A stretch of DNA of 64,000 bases from Tetrahymena elliotti 4EA (taxonomy: Eukaryota > Ciliophora > Oligohymenophorea > Hymenostomatida > Tetrahymenidae), in contig JH720304.1 in the NCBI GenBank assembly GCA_000231825.2, positions 1,195,068-1,259,067 of the forward strand, read 5' to 3'. This document shows, piece by piece, positions 13,454-23,924 of the stretch. The translations under genes were made by a program, and so were the position numbers. The notes below the pieces were generated by a model. The model was not told the DNA's origin. It made no database searches and saw only the letters and a list, made by a program, of their open reading frames with translations. How positions within the stretch are numbered: the first letter of the stretch is position 1; the number at the start of each line of letters is the position of its first letter.

Positions 13454-14983
13454 TCATTCATCATTATCATCTGCTTTAATAACTAACTTTGTATTTGTAT
13501 ATCTGTTAGCAAAAAGCCAATTAGCAAAATGCTAAATTATATAGACTGCATTTTTAAGTTATTCATCAGAAGGACCTATAATCACTAAATCGTTAGAATT
13601 TGGATATTCTCTGAAATAATTCGGTAAGACTTCAATAACTAAATCATTGCATATTAAGAAGGAATCATCACCATTGTTAACCTAACAGTATTCTTATAGT
13701 CTTCTAGATTATTCTATTTAATATTGCTGTTGGGGAGGAGCTGCTTCAGAGTTTCCATTTAATTCAGGGTTGTCTCCATTTTAGCAAGCAGCTAACATAT
13801 TTTACTACTGTAATTCATTGTTAATTTTTTATTAAAGTGCATCCCAGCCATATTGATTCAATGCCTTACGATAAAAACAGAGGAAGATCATGATTTCTTT
13901 TAATGCCTCATTTTATACACCTTTTGCTATGTAATTTAAGAATAACACAAATATTCTATTCATTTCTGTCTTCTTAATTTCTTCTTTTGGATCTATTTCT
14001 TCATAAATATAGTTTGCTGGATCATCTTCAAGTTGCTTTATTCCTTCTAAAATTGACTTGTACTCTGTTTCCTCCTTACCTTAGAAGAACTCTATAGGGA
14101 AAATATTGCTTAACTTATTATCTTCTGTCCATTCATCATTTTTGTTCTATTTAAAATATTTATTAATAAATTAATTTACCATCCATTCATTTTTAATAAT
14201 CGTTTTCATTTATTTTTTATCATTTATTCTCCTTTTTTATAGTGTATTTATTGAACACTTTTGCATTTTAATTTAATATTTTTTGGTTGGAATATTTTAA
14301 ATTATGTATTTTTCTTTAAATTTTGAATGAATATAAAAAAATAAATCAATTAAAGATTTATTTATTAAAATTTGATAGAATTAATATTGTGATATTCCAT
14401 TAAAAATATGCCATTTTTATTCTAAATCATAAAGAAATTTATTTACTCTTCTATAATTCTTATCTATGGTATCTAAAAAGTTTAATATTTCTTCAAGGAC
14501 ATCAACTGCTTCATTAGAGCCAACACTCTTTTCTTCTTCTTTATTATTTTAATCTCCATCTTCTTTCTATTTAGTATTAATTATATTACTACTTTCTATT
14601 GCTTTGATTAAGACTTAATTACTTTGGGGGGACGTCCTCTGCTATTTGCTTTGCCTTGAGGACCTGGAAGACTTGTACCCTCTGGTGGCTTACCATCATG
14701 CTTTCTATTTTAATGAAATATAAAATAGTTTTAACTACAATTAGTCTTTGTTAATAAAAGAAATAATGAATGAACAATTTAAAAAAGCAGAAACTTAATT
14801 CAATTGAAAGAAGGCTATTTACTGCTTGAGGTGGGTGTATAAAGCTGGGTATGATAAATATGATTTGCCACAACCACAGTTATAGTTTCTGTCATTTTAA
14901 TCTTTGCGTGTTCTTCTTGTTTTCTTTTCAGATTGACCGTTTTAGCCATCTTAAAGTCCTTAATCAATTTGCTAATTATTCAT
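13454..14983 (-). CDS. C-x-C/H-H zinc-finger protein with AT-hook motif, about 451 aa
   Basis: Exons 14983-14823, 14704-14623 and 14566-13454 keep phase and give 452 codons ending in TGA. Residues 19-28 are strongly basic (KKTRRTRK). A zinc-binding unit follows with C36-x-C38-x12-H51-x4-H56 (CGCGKSYLSYPALYTH). It is a C2H2-type finger with only one residue between the cysteines. R76-G-R-P-P-K81 is a classic AT-hook minor-groove motif, placed right before the second intron. The rest has a helical acidic segment (VLEEILNFLDTIDKNY), a Gln-rich centre and a folded-looking C-terminal part ending in GPSDEQL and an Asp-rich tail. I infer a nuclear DNA- or chromatin-binding protein. The piece at about 14180-14400 is very AT-rich and could be another in-frame intron, so the middle of the protein is uncertain. 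Confidence 0.7.
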
Positions 14984-15972
14984 TTTACTTCTTTTGTTTA
15001 TAAAAATAGAAATTAGAAATCCTGTTCAACCAAATGTGTATTTTTTAAACCTAAATTATTTATATATTATTGAAGATAATATTGCTTACTTCAATATGTT
15101 TGTATGTATGTAGGTGCTTGAATAATAAAATATTTGCTTTCTACTTTTGTTAGATAAATTCTTTTCTGAATCACTAAAAAATATCTTTAGAATGTATATA
15201 ATTATTAATTAATTATTATTAATTTAGTTAGAAAGACAAAAAAATTATAAATATTAATTAATATCATTGAATTAGATAATTATTGTCTGCTTAATAATTC
15301 CATTATCAAAGAATATTATAATCAATTAATTAATAACACTACTAGTTGTGACTAAAAAAAATAATAAATTATTTCCCGCACAACTATTTTTTATAATTAA
15401 TTCAACTCAAAGATTTGCAATAATAATGTGCATTCAATTATTTCAAGACTAAACAAAGAAATATCACATATAAAAATATTTATTTATTTTCTAATAACAA
15501 AAGATATTTTACTTTTATCTTCTCATAAATATTATGCTATTTTAAATTAATAGTCACTACTCACCTTGCTAATTTTGCTAATTGAATAACTAAATTTGAA
15601 ACTATTTAATCCCTCTTAATATTCATGACAATTAATCTATTTATTCCAAAAACAATTTGAAAATATTTTAAAATAATGATTTAAAATTTTATATCTTTTA
15701 TGAAGTGAAATATTCATATTTAAATTAAATTTTTTATTAGCTAATTAAATGAACAAAATAAAATATCAAAAATCTTTCAATTTTAAAAAATTGAATTAAA
15801 TTTGAAATAGGTTTAAGTTTATTTAGAGGTCATTATATTTATAAAATGTAATCATCCACTATTATTTCAATAGAATGATTAGTGAAACTAGCTGTTTGAT
15901 TTTCTGAAATTTAAGATTAATTTTGTCTGTGGAATTAAAGAAACGTAATTAAAATTTATCAAGGTTTAAAAA
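14984..15972. other. intergenic, AT-rich
   Basis: Upstream region of the zinc-finger gene. It consists of A/T tracts, with short TTAAT repeats at about 15205-15275. No coding signature or RNA gene was seen. Confidence 0.45.
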
Positions 15973-16509
15973 ATGGATCCTCAAATTTCCAAAAAGTCAT
16001 AGTAAATTTAATTTGTGGGATGTTATATAAACAGAAATTAGAGGTCTAGTTCAGTAAAAAATGAACAATTTTTTTCACAATCTATCAATACACCGACCAC
16101 CACTTTCCTACCCCTACCATCCAACACCAATAATAATCCCACAAAATAATTTCAACCTCAAACTCTTTTCAGCAGACAAATAATTTAACAACAGCTCAAT
16201 TCCTCTAAAAATCGTTTTATTAAAAACTTGGGTGATAACCTATTTTTGCAAATAAAATAGGTTGACCCAGCCAAACATTCACAATACCTTTCTTGACTAA
16301 AAGAAATAATTAAAATAAGAAAAGAGAATTTTTCAATACTAGGAACAGCTACCGTATTACCTCCAAACTTGGTTCTCGTTTTACAGCAAAAACTACCTAG
16401 GTATTGAGAAAATTCTATTTGAGTTTTTAACCCTACCTCGACATCTCACTTGGAGTTTTTTATTGAGGGGTTACCATAAATAAATATACCAAAGTTATTA
16501 TTTTTATGA
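15973..16509 (+). pseudogene. decayed reading frame, possibly a retroelement gag remnant
   Basis: One frame runs from the ATG at 15973 to 16509 and is broken only by TGA at 16294, 16405 and 16420. In this frame the first codon position is the most GC-rich and the third the least, as in real genes here. The two overlapping open frames do not show that bias. The first 107 codons are Gln/Asn/Ser/Thr-rich, and many Gln are TAA or TAG. The part after the first TGA reads through VLPPNLVLVLQQKLPRY, followed immediately by the second TGA. An L-x-x-KLP-x-x-x-W pattern is typical of gag proteins of BEL/Pao and other retroelements (DUF1759-like), where this position is usually Trp. GC content is clearly above the flanks. 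I see no zinc knuckle, protease or reverse transcriptase nearby. The identification as gag is tentative; that it is a broken coding frame is more secure. Confidence 0.4.
16240..16267 (+). other. strong 10-bp hairpin inside the decayed frame
   Basis: AACCTATTTT and AAAATAGGTT are perfect inverted copies separated by seven bases and flanked by TGGGT/ACCCA, which extends the stem. It could form in RNA or single-stranded DNA. It lies inside the gag-like frame, so it may be incidental. Confidence 0.4.
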
Positions 16510-17409
16510 TAAAAATAAATATTTTTAAGTTGGAGCACAAGAAAAACAAAAATTAGCTTATCAAATTAAAAATATGTATATATGAGAATATGTGGTGTAA
16601 AAAAACTATAAATTCAAAATTGATTTTGTAATAATTCGATATGATTTTTAATTTATTTACAATTTTCTGAGAAATTAGTTAAAAAATTGTTTTTATGTCT
16701 TTCTTAGTTGTTTACAATTTTATTTTGGAAAATAAAAAATATTCTCTTATATTCGAATACAAAATCAAAAAAATTAAACAGATAAAAAATTTGGATTAAG
16801 ATATTTAAATATGTTTGGGTATTTGTTTACAATTTTAATTGCTTAGATTCAATATTAAGATGTAATTTATTAAAGTTTAAAATCAAGAAATATCTCGTCA
16901 TTTCAATATTAAAAGGTAATGATAATTTAACTAATCTTTTTACTTTCATAAGTTTTGGTCTTATTCTTTATCTACCAAAATCACCAATATTATTGTAACT
17001 TTGAAAGAATTATAAAAATAAATAATTAAGAAACAAATATTTAAAAAAATGAGAAGAAAATTAAAATTTAGATTAAATCTGAAAACCACAAATAAGAATG
17101 AATGAATGTTTGAGGAGTAATCTAACTGAATAAATAATATCAAGTCAACTAACCTAAATTAGTTAGTTGATAAAGATGTAAAGTTTTTATTTATCCCATC
17201 ATTTCTCCTTCAAAAATGTATAATTAATAATGAAAAACTATTTTTACCTTAGATTAAGAGTCAAAGTTTAGAGATTATTGCACTATCCTAAACCAGATCC
17301 TAATCCTTATGCACCCACTTCACTAATTTTACTGTCACTTTTAAAGAATCATAAAAATAAATATTGAATCAAGAAATATTTAAAAGAATGAGAAAAACAT
17401 TAAAATTTG
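16510..17409. other. intergenic, AT-rich, up to the assembly gap
   Basis: No gene-like frame shows codon bias. The only structure is the direct repeat described separately. A 60-codon open stretch on the minus strand at 16961-17143 is low-complexity and not convincing. Confidence 0.4.
16970..17409. repeat. imperfect ~95-bp direct repeat flanking the gap
   Basis: The segment at about 16975-17070 (TTATTGTAACTTTGAAAG, then AATTATAAAAATAAATAA, then AAAAAAATGAGAAG) recurs at about 17315-17409 with substitutions and small indels. The second copy has TTACTGTCACTTTTAAAG, AATCATAAAAATAAATA and AAAGAATGAGAAA. It runs directly into the N gap, so it may be longer or part of an array that broke assembly. 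Confidence 0.55.
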
Positions 17410-17509
17410 NNNNNNNNNNNNNNNNNNNNNNNNNNNNNNNNNNNNNNNNNNNNNNNNNNNNNNNNNNNNNNNNNNNNNNNNNNNNNNNNNNNNNNNNNNN
17501 NNNNNNNNN
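17410..17509. other. assembly gap of 100 N
   Basis: Exactly 100 unknown bases, the conventional size for a gap of unknown length. The true distance between the flanks is unknown. The upstream edge sits inside a repeat copy. Confidence 0.98.
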
Positions 17510-19561
17510 GTTCATCATGCTAATGTTCATAGTTTAAAAATAAATTTCTTATCTTCTTTGAGAAATGCGCAAGTAAGAATATTAGTAAAGCTACTAAATC
17601 GAATATCATAAAATTATTTTTTTGAAAGTGAATATCTACAAAGTAAAATAAAAGTAAAAAAGAAAACCCAGAGTGAATAAGCACATTTGTGATAACATTT
17701 TTAAAGGATAAATTCTCTTCATATTTTAAAATTTAGATTAAATGAAATTGGATGTGCTTATTATTGAGGTAAAGTAAATAAAATCATCATTTCTAGATTA
17801 TCTATTTGATGTAAATAAAATAATAATCAAAGAGTAGCTACATAGAATATTAAAACTATTATTCTTAGAACAATAATTTATGAAAACTTAAGAATTAAAT
17901 TGTTTTAAGCTGTAATAAGGCTCAAAGAAGTCTTTTATCATATTTTAAATACCCAACTAAAGCATATTAAAACTCTTCAAATAACTAAATTTAAATGTTT
18001 TTATCAAACCAAGTATTGAAAGTGTAAATAAAAGGAAGCAAGCATAATAAAAATTCATGGAAAATAACTTAAAAGCTCATACTATCTTAGATAATTTCGA
18101 AACTACTTTAAAAAGCCATAATAACTAAAAATAATTTTAGATAATTGAATTTAAGTCAATTTTCATATTCAAAATATTTTTTTCTTGATTCTATTAAAAT
18201 TAAAATAAAAAAAAAGAAGCAATTTCTTTTTCATAAATCTGAAATTAGGATTATTTTTTTTCTAAAATATTTCTATCAAAAATTTGTTTTCAATTCAGTA
18301 ATAAAATGTTTATTAATTTTTTCAAAGATTTCATATAAAGTATAAATATACCTAGATTAAACTAGCTATTATGCATATAGATTTTTGCTTATTCAAATTA
18401 TAAATATCAAACAAGGATAGACTAATTACAAACATTATTATTTTGTTTAAAGAGATTACTTCTTAAGGAAGAAAATCTACTCATCTACAAAGAAGCATAA
18501 GAGAGACAGCTAAAAAATGTTTAAGTTTAATATTTTTTATTTAAATTAGTCAGAATTTAATTGAAATTTGAAAATTGATTTTTTTAATTTGGTAGATATT
18601 AGAAAAAAAATGGTTATTCATTTTAAAATACAAACTTTGTCATGAAAGAATTTTTTTAATTAATTTCATTATTTTTTATTAGAAAAATATAATTCAATTT
18701 AAAAATAAGTTTAATAAATATTCATATTAAAATAAAAACTTTATGATCAAATAATATTTTTATCATAACAATAAGCATATTATTTATGTAAAAATTAATA
18801 AATTAGCCATTCTTTTTTTTATTTAAAAGTAACCTATTTTAATTGACTTAGAAAAAAAATAAGTCTCAAATATCAACTTACGAATTGGTGACAAGGTAAA
18901 TATAATTTTCTAAAATAAACCATAATATTAATCTATTTTTTCAAAATATTAGAATTCATTTTATTATATTTTTTAATATTTTGAATTAGAAATTAAAAAT
19001 TAAAAATTGAAGTTTCTTTTCAAGTGGTATTTTAATTTAAAGATAATTATTAATCTAAACATACTTTTATTCTTTAGGAAGAGTTTTTTCAGCCTTAATC
19101 ATTAGAGAAGAGCCAGCAACATAAATTTATTTATACTTTATGTTTATTTTGTTGTTAAAACATAATACATTTTCTTTAAAATTAAAAAATCTGTTGCTAT
19201 TAAATGAATTTTTTTGGAAATAAATAGGGGTAGAAACTTTGCTATAAAATCTATCTCATCAGAATTTCTACTCTACAAGAATTAATTATAAATTTCTTGT
19301 TTGGTTAATATTAAAAATAAATATAGTTAATCATAGCGATCAGGTAAAAGCAGTTGAAAGATTAATGTGCTTCTATTGCTTCTATTTGAATTTAATCATT
19401 ATAAGCAAATTTTAGAATTTCTATGTGATGCAATAGAAACTGTCACTGAATATTAATAATCAAATGATAACAAAAACAAAACACATAAAATTTTAACAAT
19501 TATTTGATAATAATTAAAAATTCATCTACATCAAAAATTAAAAATCAACATTTAAATTAAA
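17510..19561. other. intergenic, with one long but unconvincing open frame
   Basis: A plus-strand frame from the ATG at 17565 to the TGA at 18186-18188 is open for 208 codons and rich in Lys, Ile, Asn and Gln. However, its third codon position is at least as GC-rich as its first, unlike the accepted genes here. A frame of this length is expected now and then when TGA is the only stop in 80% AT DNA. The rest is A/T tracts. The segment just before 19562 should hold the promoter of the eIF1A-like gene. Confidence 0.35.
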
Positions 19562-20203
19562 ATGGGGTAAAACAAAAAAAACAAAAATTAGAAATTATCT
19601 TAAAGTTATTACTCAAAGATGTGTCCAAACAGAGAACTTCCTATTAAAGAGTTTGAAACAGATTATGCTATTATCGAAAGAAACTTAGGGTAGCTCCATT
19701 ACGCTGTTGCTTGCTCTGATGGAAAAGTTAGATTAGCTGTTCTGAGAGGAAGACTTAGATATAAAGTTTATGTTAATGAAGGCGATATCGTCCTTGTAGG
19801 ATTAAGAGATTACTAAGATGACAGATGTGATATAATGTTGAAATACCACAAAGAAGAAATAAGATAATTATGGTAGTTAAAGGAAATTTCTGATGACTTT
19901 TACTTAAAGACTAGACACATTTTCCCATTTAAATGCGGTAGTGATGCAAATTCTATAAGTAGTGTTAATGATACTGATATTGTATTCTTAAACGATGATG
20001 AAATAGAAGATTTAAAAAGCAGAAGCTCTTTGATGATTTCATAAATAGAGCAGAATACAAACTAATCATTCTCACTAATTCATGGGCAAGAATCATTAAA
20101 TACATCAGGCTTTGAAAATTTCACTTTGAATTCTGACTTCGATACGAGATCAGAAAGATCAGAAAACACATAAGTTTCTGATTTTGAAGTCTTAGATATT
20201 TGA
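19562..20203 (+). CDS. eIF1A-like translation initiation factor with long C-terminal extension, 213 aa
   Basis: eIF1A binds the ribosomal A site during scanning. A single exon of 214 codons ends in TGA. I chose the ATG at 19562, not 19619, because it adds a Lys/Gln/Asn-rich tail of the kind that starts eIF1A proteins. The OB-fold core is clear. SDGKVRLAVLRGRLRYKVYV matches the family's conserved strand pattern, and GDIVLVGLRDYQDDRCDIML is nearly diagnostic. An acidic segment follows (NDDEIEDL). The protein is about 70 residues longer than typical eIF1A. The extra C-terminal part is rich in Ser, Thr, Asn and acidic residues and looks disordered. The core differs at several usually constant positions (for example AVACSDGK), so it may be a paralogue, not the main initiation factor. 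Localisation is presumably cytoplasmic. Confidence 0.82.
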
Positions 20204-21323
20204 AAAAAGGTCAACTAAGTTGATAAATAATAATCTTATTTTCAAATAGCAAGATAATAAAATGTCATTAACATATTAGTACCTCAAAATAGTTAAAAAC
20301 TAATAAAAACTATAATAATAATTAATTATCTTGCATAATAATATTATTTCTTCCAGAAAATTTTACTTTATATTAAAAATTATGAGTTTATAAAAAGCAC
20401 TACCACTCCTCTTCAAAATATTATTAAAGTTGTTTATTTATAAGCAAATTTTTTATCTATTTATTAAAATAATATTTTTTGTCTTCTAGATGTTAACCAG
20501 TGTATTTTTTTTAATGTTAAATTTCTTTTTAAAAACTCTTCACAAAATAATTAAAACGGATATTTAAATAAAAAATATCCTTTCTAAAAACAAGAATAAT
20601 AATTGTTTATTTTGAAATTACAAAAATTTCAAAACAAATAATTTCGAATTCAAATCATTTTTTTAATGAAAATGTTATATGTTAAATCTTTAACTTAAAG
20701 ATATTTTCTTATCATAGATAATATTATGTTTTTTAAAATCTGCAAAATGATCTGATTTTAGATTTAGAAAACATTAAAAAAAGTTGATATCAAGATTATG
20801 ATATTTATTTTAAGTTTCTAAATTTTAAATTACTCACGTAAATAATTATGTTTTATTTAAATCTAAATTATTTTTTTCTCATCTTTCATTAAAAATTAAA
20901 AAAAAACTTGAATAAATAAAATATATAAAAAAAAATCATAGTCAACATCAAATAGAATTTTCCTAAAACTAATAACCTGATATAATAAAGTAAATATTTC
21001 ATAATCTTTTAACTCTATATCTAAGTTTTTTTAATTCAAAAACTTAAAAATAGAATATGAAGACAGATAATTTTAATTCAAATAAATTCTGATTACATTT
21101 CAGAAAAATTTCATTAAAAATAGAAATCTTCTATTTTGTCTATTTTTTATTTTTTTTCTAATTTTATTCTTAATAGTGCTGGTGTTGATAGAATAGAATA
21201 ATCATCATTTACTCTAATTCAACACAAAATTAATTTAAAAAATTATTATTGTTTCTAAAATTTGATTATTAATCTCTTATTTATAATTTTTAGTTTTAAA
21301 AAAGATTTTAGAATAATTAAGTG
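20204..21323. other. intergenic, AT-rich
   Basis: Region between two plus-strand genes, made of A/T runs only. It must include the 3' UTR of the eIF1A-like gene and the promoter of the kinase gene. No conserved element is recognisable. Confidence 0.45.
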
Positions 21324-23261
21324 ATGAGTTAAACAAATCTAATTAACGAATAGGAAATTAAAGCTTTTTTAGCTGCTAAGAAGAGCTAAATGACAACCCA
21401 AACAGTTTTGATAGCAATTAAATTTCTTAAAACTGAACAATACTAGATATAGAGTTTGATAAATTGTGGTGGATAAGGTCTTATATTCAAAGCAATAAAC
21501 TTATCTAACAGAAGTGTTTTTGCAATCAAATTACTTATTATTCAAGATAAAGATGCATTAAAATAAGTTTAAAAAGAGTTCTAGTTATGTAAATAGTTTT
21601 ATCACCCTAATATTAACAAATGTCACACTTCTATTTATGATGAAGTTAATGAAATGATGTATATTATCTCTGACTTTTGTACATTTGGAGATTTATTTGC
21701 ATATAAAGAAAAGAGATCATTAACTAAAGGTGAAATTATTCACATCATGAAGAGTATTATCAAAGGAATGATAGAGATTCATTCTAAAAATATCATTCAT
21801 AGTGACCTTAAGCCATAAAATATTTTAATTGACAACCATTTGAACTTTTAAATTTGTGATTTTGGTCTTTCTAAAATGTTGAGTAAAGACAAATCTCATA
21901 CAGATATTAATGGATTATCATACTACTACTCCCCTTAAGAATAAGATTAAGGAACAATATAACTAGAATCAGATATTTATTCCTTAGGAATGATATTATT
22001 ATTTTTATGTGGAATTAACTTTTTTAATTATAATATAGTTGCTAAATTAAAAAGTGGTAACTTTAGTTAAATAAGAAAAGATGGTTTTGATGATATACTT
22101 TAAATTTCATTTCAAATGATGAATACTGATCCAAAAAAAAGATTAAAGTTGATTGACTCTATTTCATTATTGGATACAGTTCAATCTAAATTACTAAATA
22201 AGCAGCAAGACAAAGATAGGAAATATTTAGGGGAGATGTAAAAAAATAAAAGACATGGATGGGGTGAGTTAATATATGATGATGGTTCTATTTTTAGCTA
22301 GTATATTGGTTCTTGGAGAAATGGTAAGAAATATGGTTTAGGAATTCTGTAATCAAAAAGTGGAAATACATATGTAGGATGGTGGAAGGATGATTCCAAA
22401 GAAGGATAGGCTATTTAAAGCAATAACGAAGGAAATAGGTATGAAGGAAACTTCAAAAACAATAAACTAAATGGAAATGGTATCTGGTATTATCCTAATG
22501 GGAACATCTATGAGGGAGTCTTTAAAAACAATGTAAAAGATGGCAAAGGTATTATGTATTATTCTAATAGAGATAGATATGAAGGAGGTTATAAATAGAA
22601 TAATAAAAATGGTAAAGGAAAATTCTATTATTCTAATGGCAATATGTATGATGGAGACTATAGAAATAATAATAAAGATGGTAAAGGTATCATGTAATAT
22701 TATAATGGAAATAGATTTGAAGGATTTTTTAAAAATGATTTAAAACATGGCAAAGGTATCATGTATTATTCTAATGGAAATAGATATGAAGGAAGTTTCT
22801 CTAATAATATAATAAATGGGAGAGGTATCATGTATTTCTCTAATGGAAATAAATATGAAGGAGATTTTAAAAACAATGTAAAACATGGTAAAGGTATCAT
22901 GTATTATTCTAATGGAGATAAATATGAAGGAGACTATAAAAACAAAAATAAAGAAGGGAAAGGCATATTTTATTTTTCTAATGGAAATAGATATGAAGGA
23001 GACTTCAATAATAATATGAAAGATGGGAAAGGTATCTTGTATTATTCTAATGGAAGTAAATATGAAGGATAATTCAAAAACAATAAAATAAATGGAAAAG
23101 GTATCTGGCATTACTCTAATGGAAATAGATATGAAGGAGACTTCAAAAACAATCTAAAAGATGGTTAAGGTATCATATATTATTCTAATGGAGATAGATG
23201 TAAATAACAGTACAAAAATGGTGTAAAGGAAGGGAAAGATACCTGGTATTATTCTAATTGA
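21324..23261 (+). CDS. protein kinase fused to about 15 MORN repeats, 645 aa
   Basis: Single-exon gene. Residues 45-300 are a protein kinase domain: a degenerate Gly loop (NCGGQGLIFKA), the VAIK-type lysine K69 in FAIKLL, H159-S-D-L-K-P-Q-N166 as catalytic loop and D179-F-G as magnesium loop. The Arg of the usual HRD is Ser. The kinase is followed from about residue 310 by at least 14 full MORN units of 23 residues with the pattern YEGxFKNNxKxGKGIxYYSNGN. The last unit is cut short by TGA at 23259-23261. MORN arrays bind membranes or proteins, and MORN-kinases are numerous in ciliates, where several are cortical or ciliary. The DNA repeats are about 69 bp each and similar, so the array can expand or contract. 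See the finding on the terminal stop. Confidence 0.88.
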
Positions 23262-23280
23262 AGAAGATATGCAGAAGACT
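22245..23280 (+). repeat. tandem 69-bp repeats encoding MORN units
   Basis: The sequence TATTCTAATGGAAATAGATA with close variants recurs every 69 bp from about 22430 to 23260. The most similar copies are in the 3' half (22740-23150). This is the DNA basis of the MORN array in the kinase gene and a likely site of unequal exchange. Confidence 0.85.
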
Positions 23281-23363
23281 TTAGAAATTTTTTTACAATG
23301 ATTAAGATAGATTTGGTAAATTTTTTGAAAAAGGAAAAATTTAACATAGATTAATAATATTGA
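23262..23363 (+). other. in-frame coding extension after the kinase stop
   Basis: After the TGA at 23259 the same frame stays open for 33 codons to a second TGA at 23361-23363. It begins RRYAEDFRN, which matches the second half of a MORN unit (consensus NRYEGDFKN). The TGA stands where the other copies have GGA (Gly). The extension is therefore probably former or read-through coding sequence. Confidence 0.6.
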
Positions 23364-23924
23364 AAACAAAAAGGAGTATGGCTGATAAAATTAATGTGTT
23401 AAATCAAGATATATTTTTATTCAATAATTTTTATGTGATACTGAATTTGAATGTATTTATGGAACTTTTTATTATTTCTAAATGACTATGGAAATAATTA
23501 TTTGCGTTTTGTTTTTAAAAATATTTTTTTGAACAAATAAAATTTTTTTTGATATTAAAAACATATTCATCTACTCATTTGACAATTCTTTTTTAAAAAT
23601 TGTTTGATAATTTAGATTTAAAATTATTTTGAGTAAAATAGAAATTTCAAAATTTTGTTTTTTTAGATTTTTAAAAAATAAGTGAGAAATTATTTTATTG
23701 ACCATTTCTCAATTAATATTTTCAAATAAATTCAATAATTTTTAAGGTAAAACCATAAAAGATTATTAATAAAATACAATAAAATTTAAGTTAATACTTT
23801 ATAAAATTGATAAATGATTTTTAAAGTTAATAACAACAAGAAGCCATGAATATTATATGCTGATGATTTTTATAAATTATTACATTATTTTTTGTTTTAT
23901 TTGTTCAATTAAATATGAAATAAA
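23364..23924. other. convergent intergenic region
   Basis: Lies between the 3' ends of the kinase gene (+) and the transporter gene (-). It is A/T-rich with no feature beyond the expected 3' UTRs. Confidence 0.45.

Noticed and set aside
16080..16480. A structured non-coding RNA (SRP, RNase P/MRP, snRNA, telomerase RNA)
   Set aside because: Higher GC and two good hairpins suggested it, but none of the conserved core sequences of these RNAs is present and the codon-position pattern favours coding origin.
16061..16583. A second long plus-strand frame overlapping the gag-like remnant
   Set aside because: It is open for 174 codons, but its third codon position is the most GC-rich, opposite to real genes here.
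17565..18188. 208-codon open frame after the gap
   Set aside because: GC is not concentrated at the first codon position and the sequence is low-complexity; such a frame is expected by chance when TGA is the only stop.
22740..23369. Minus-strand open frames opposite the MORN array
   Set aside because: They are shadows of the 69-bp tandem repeat on the other strand.
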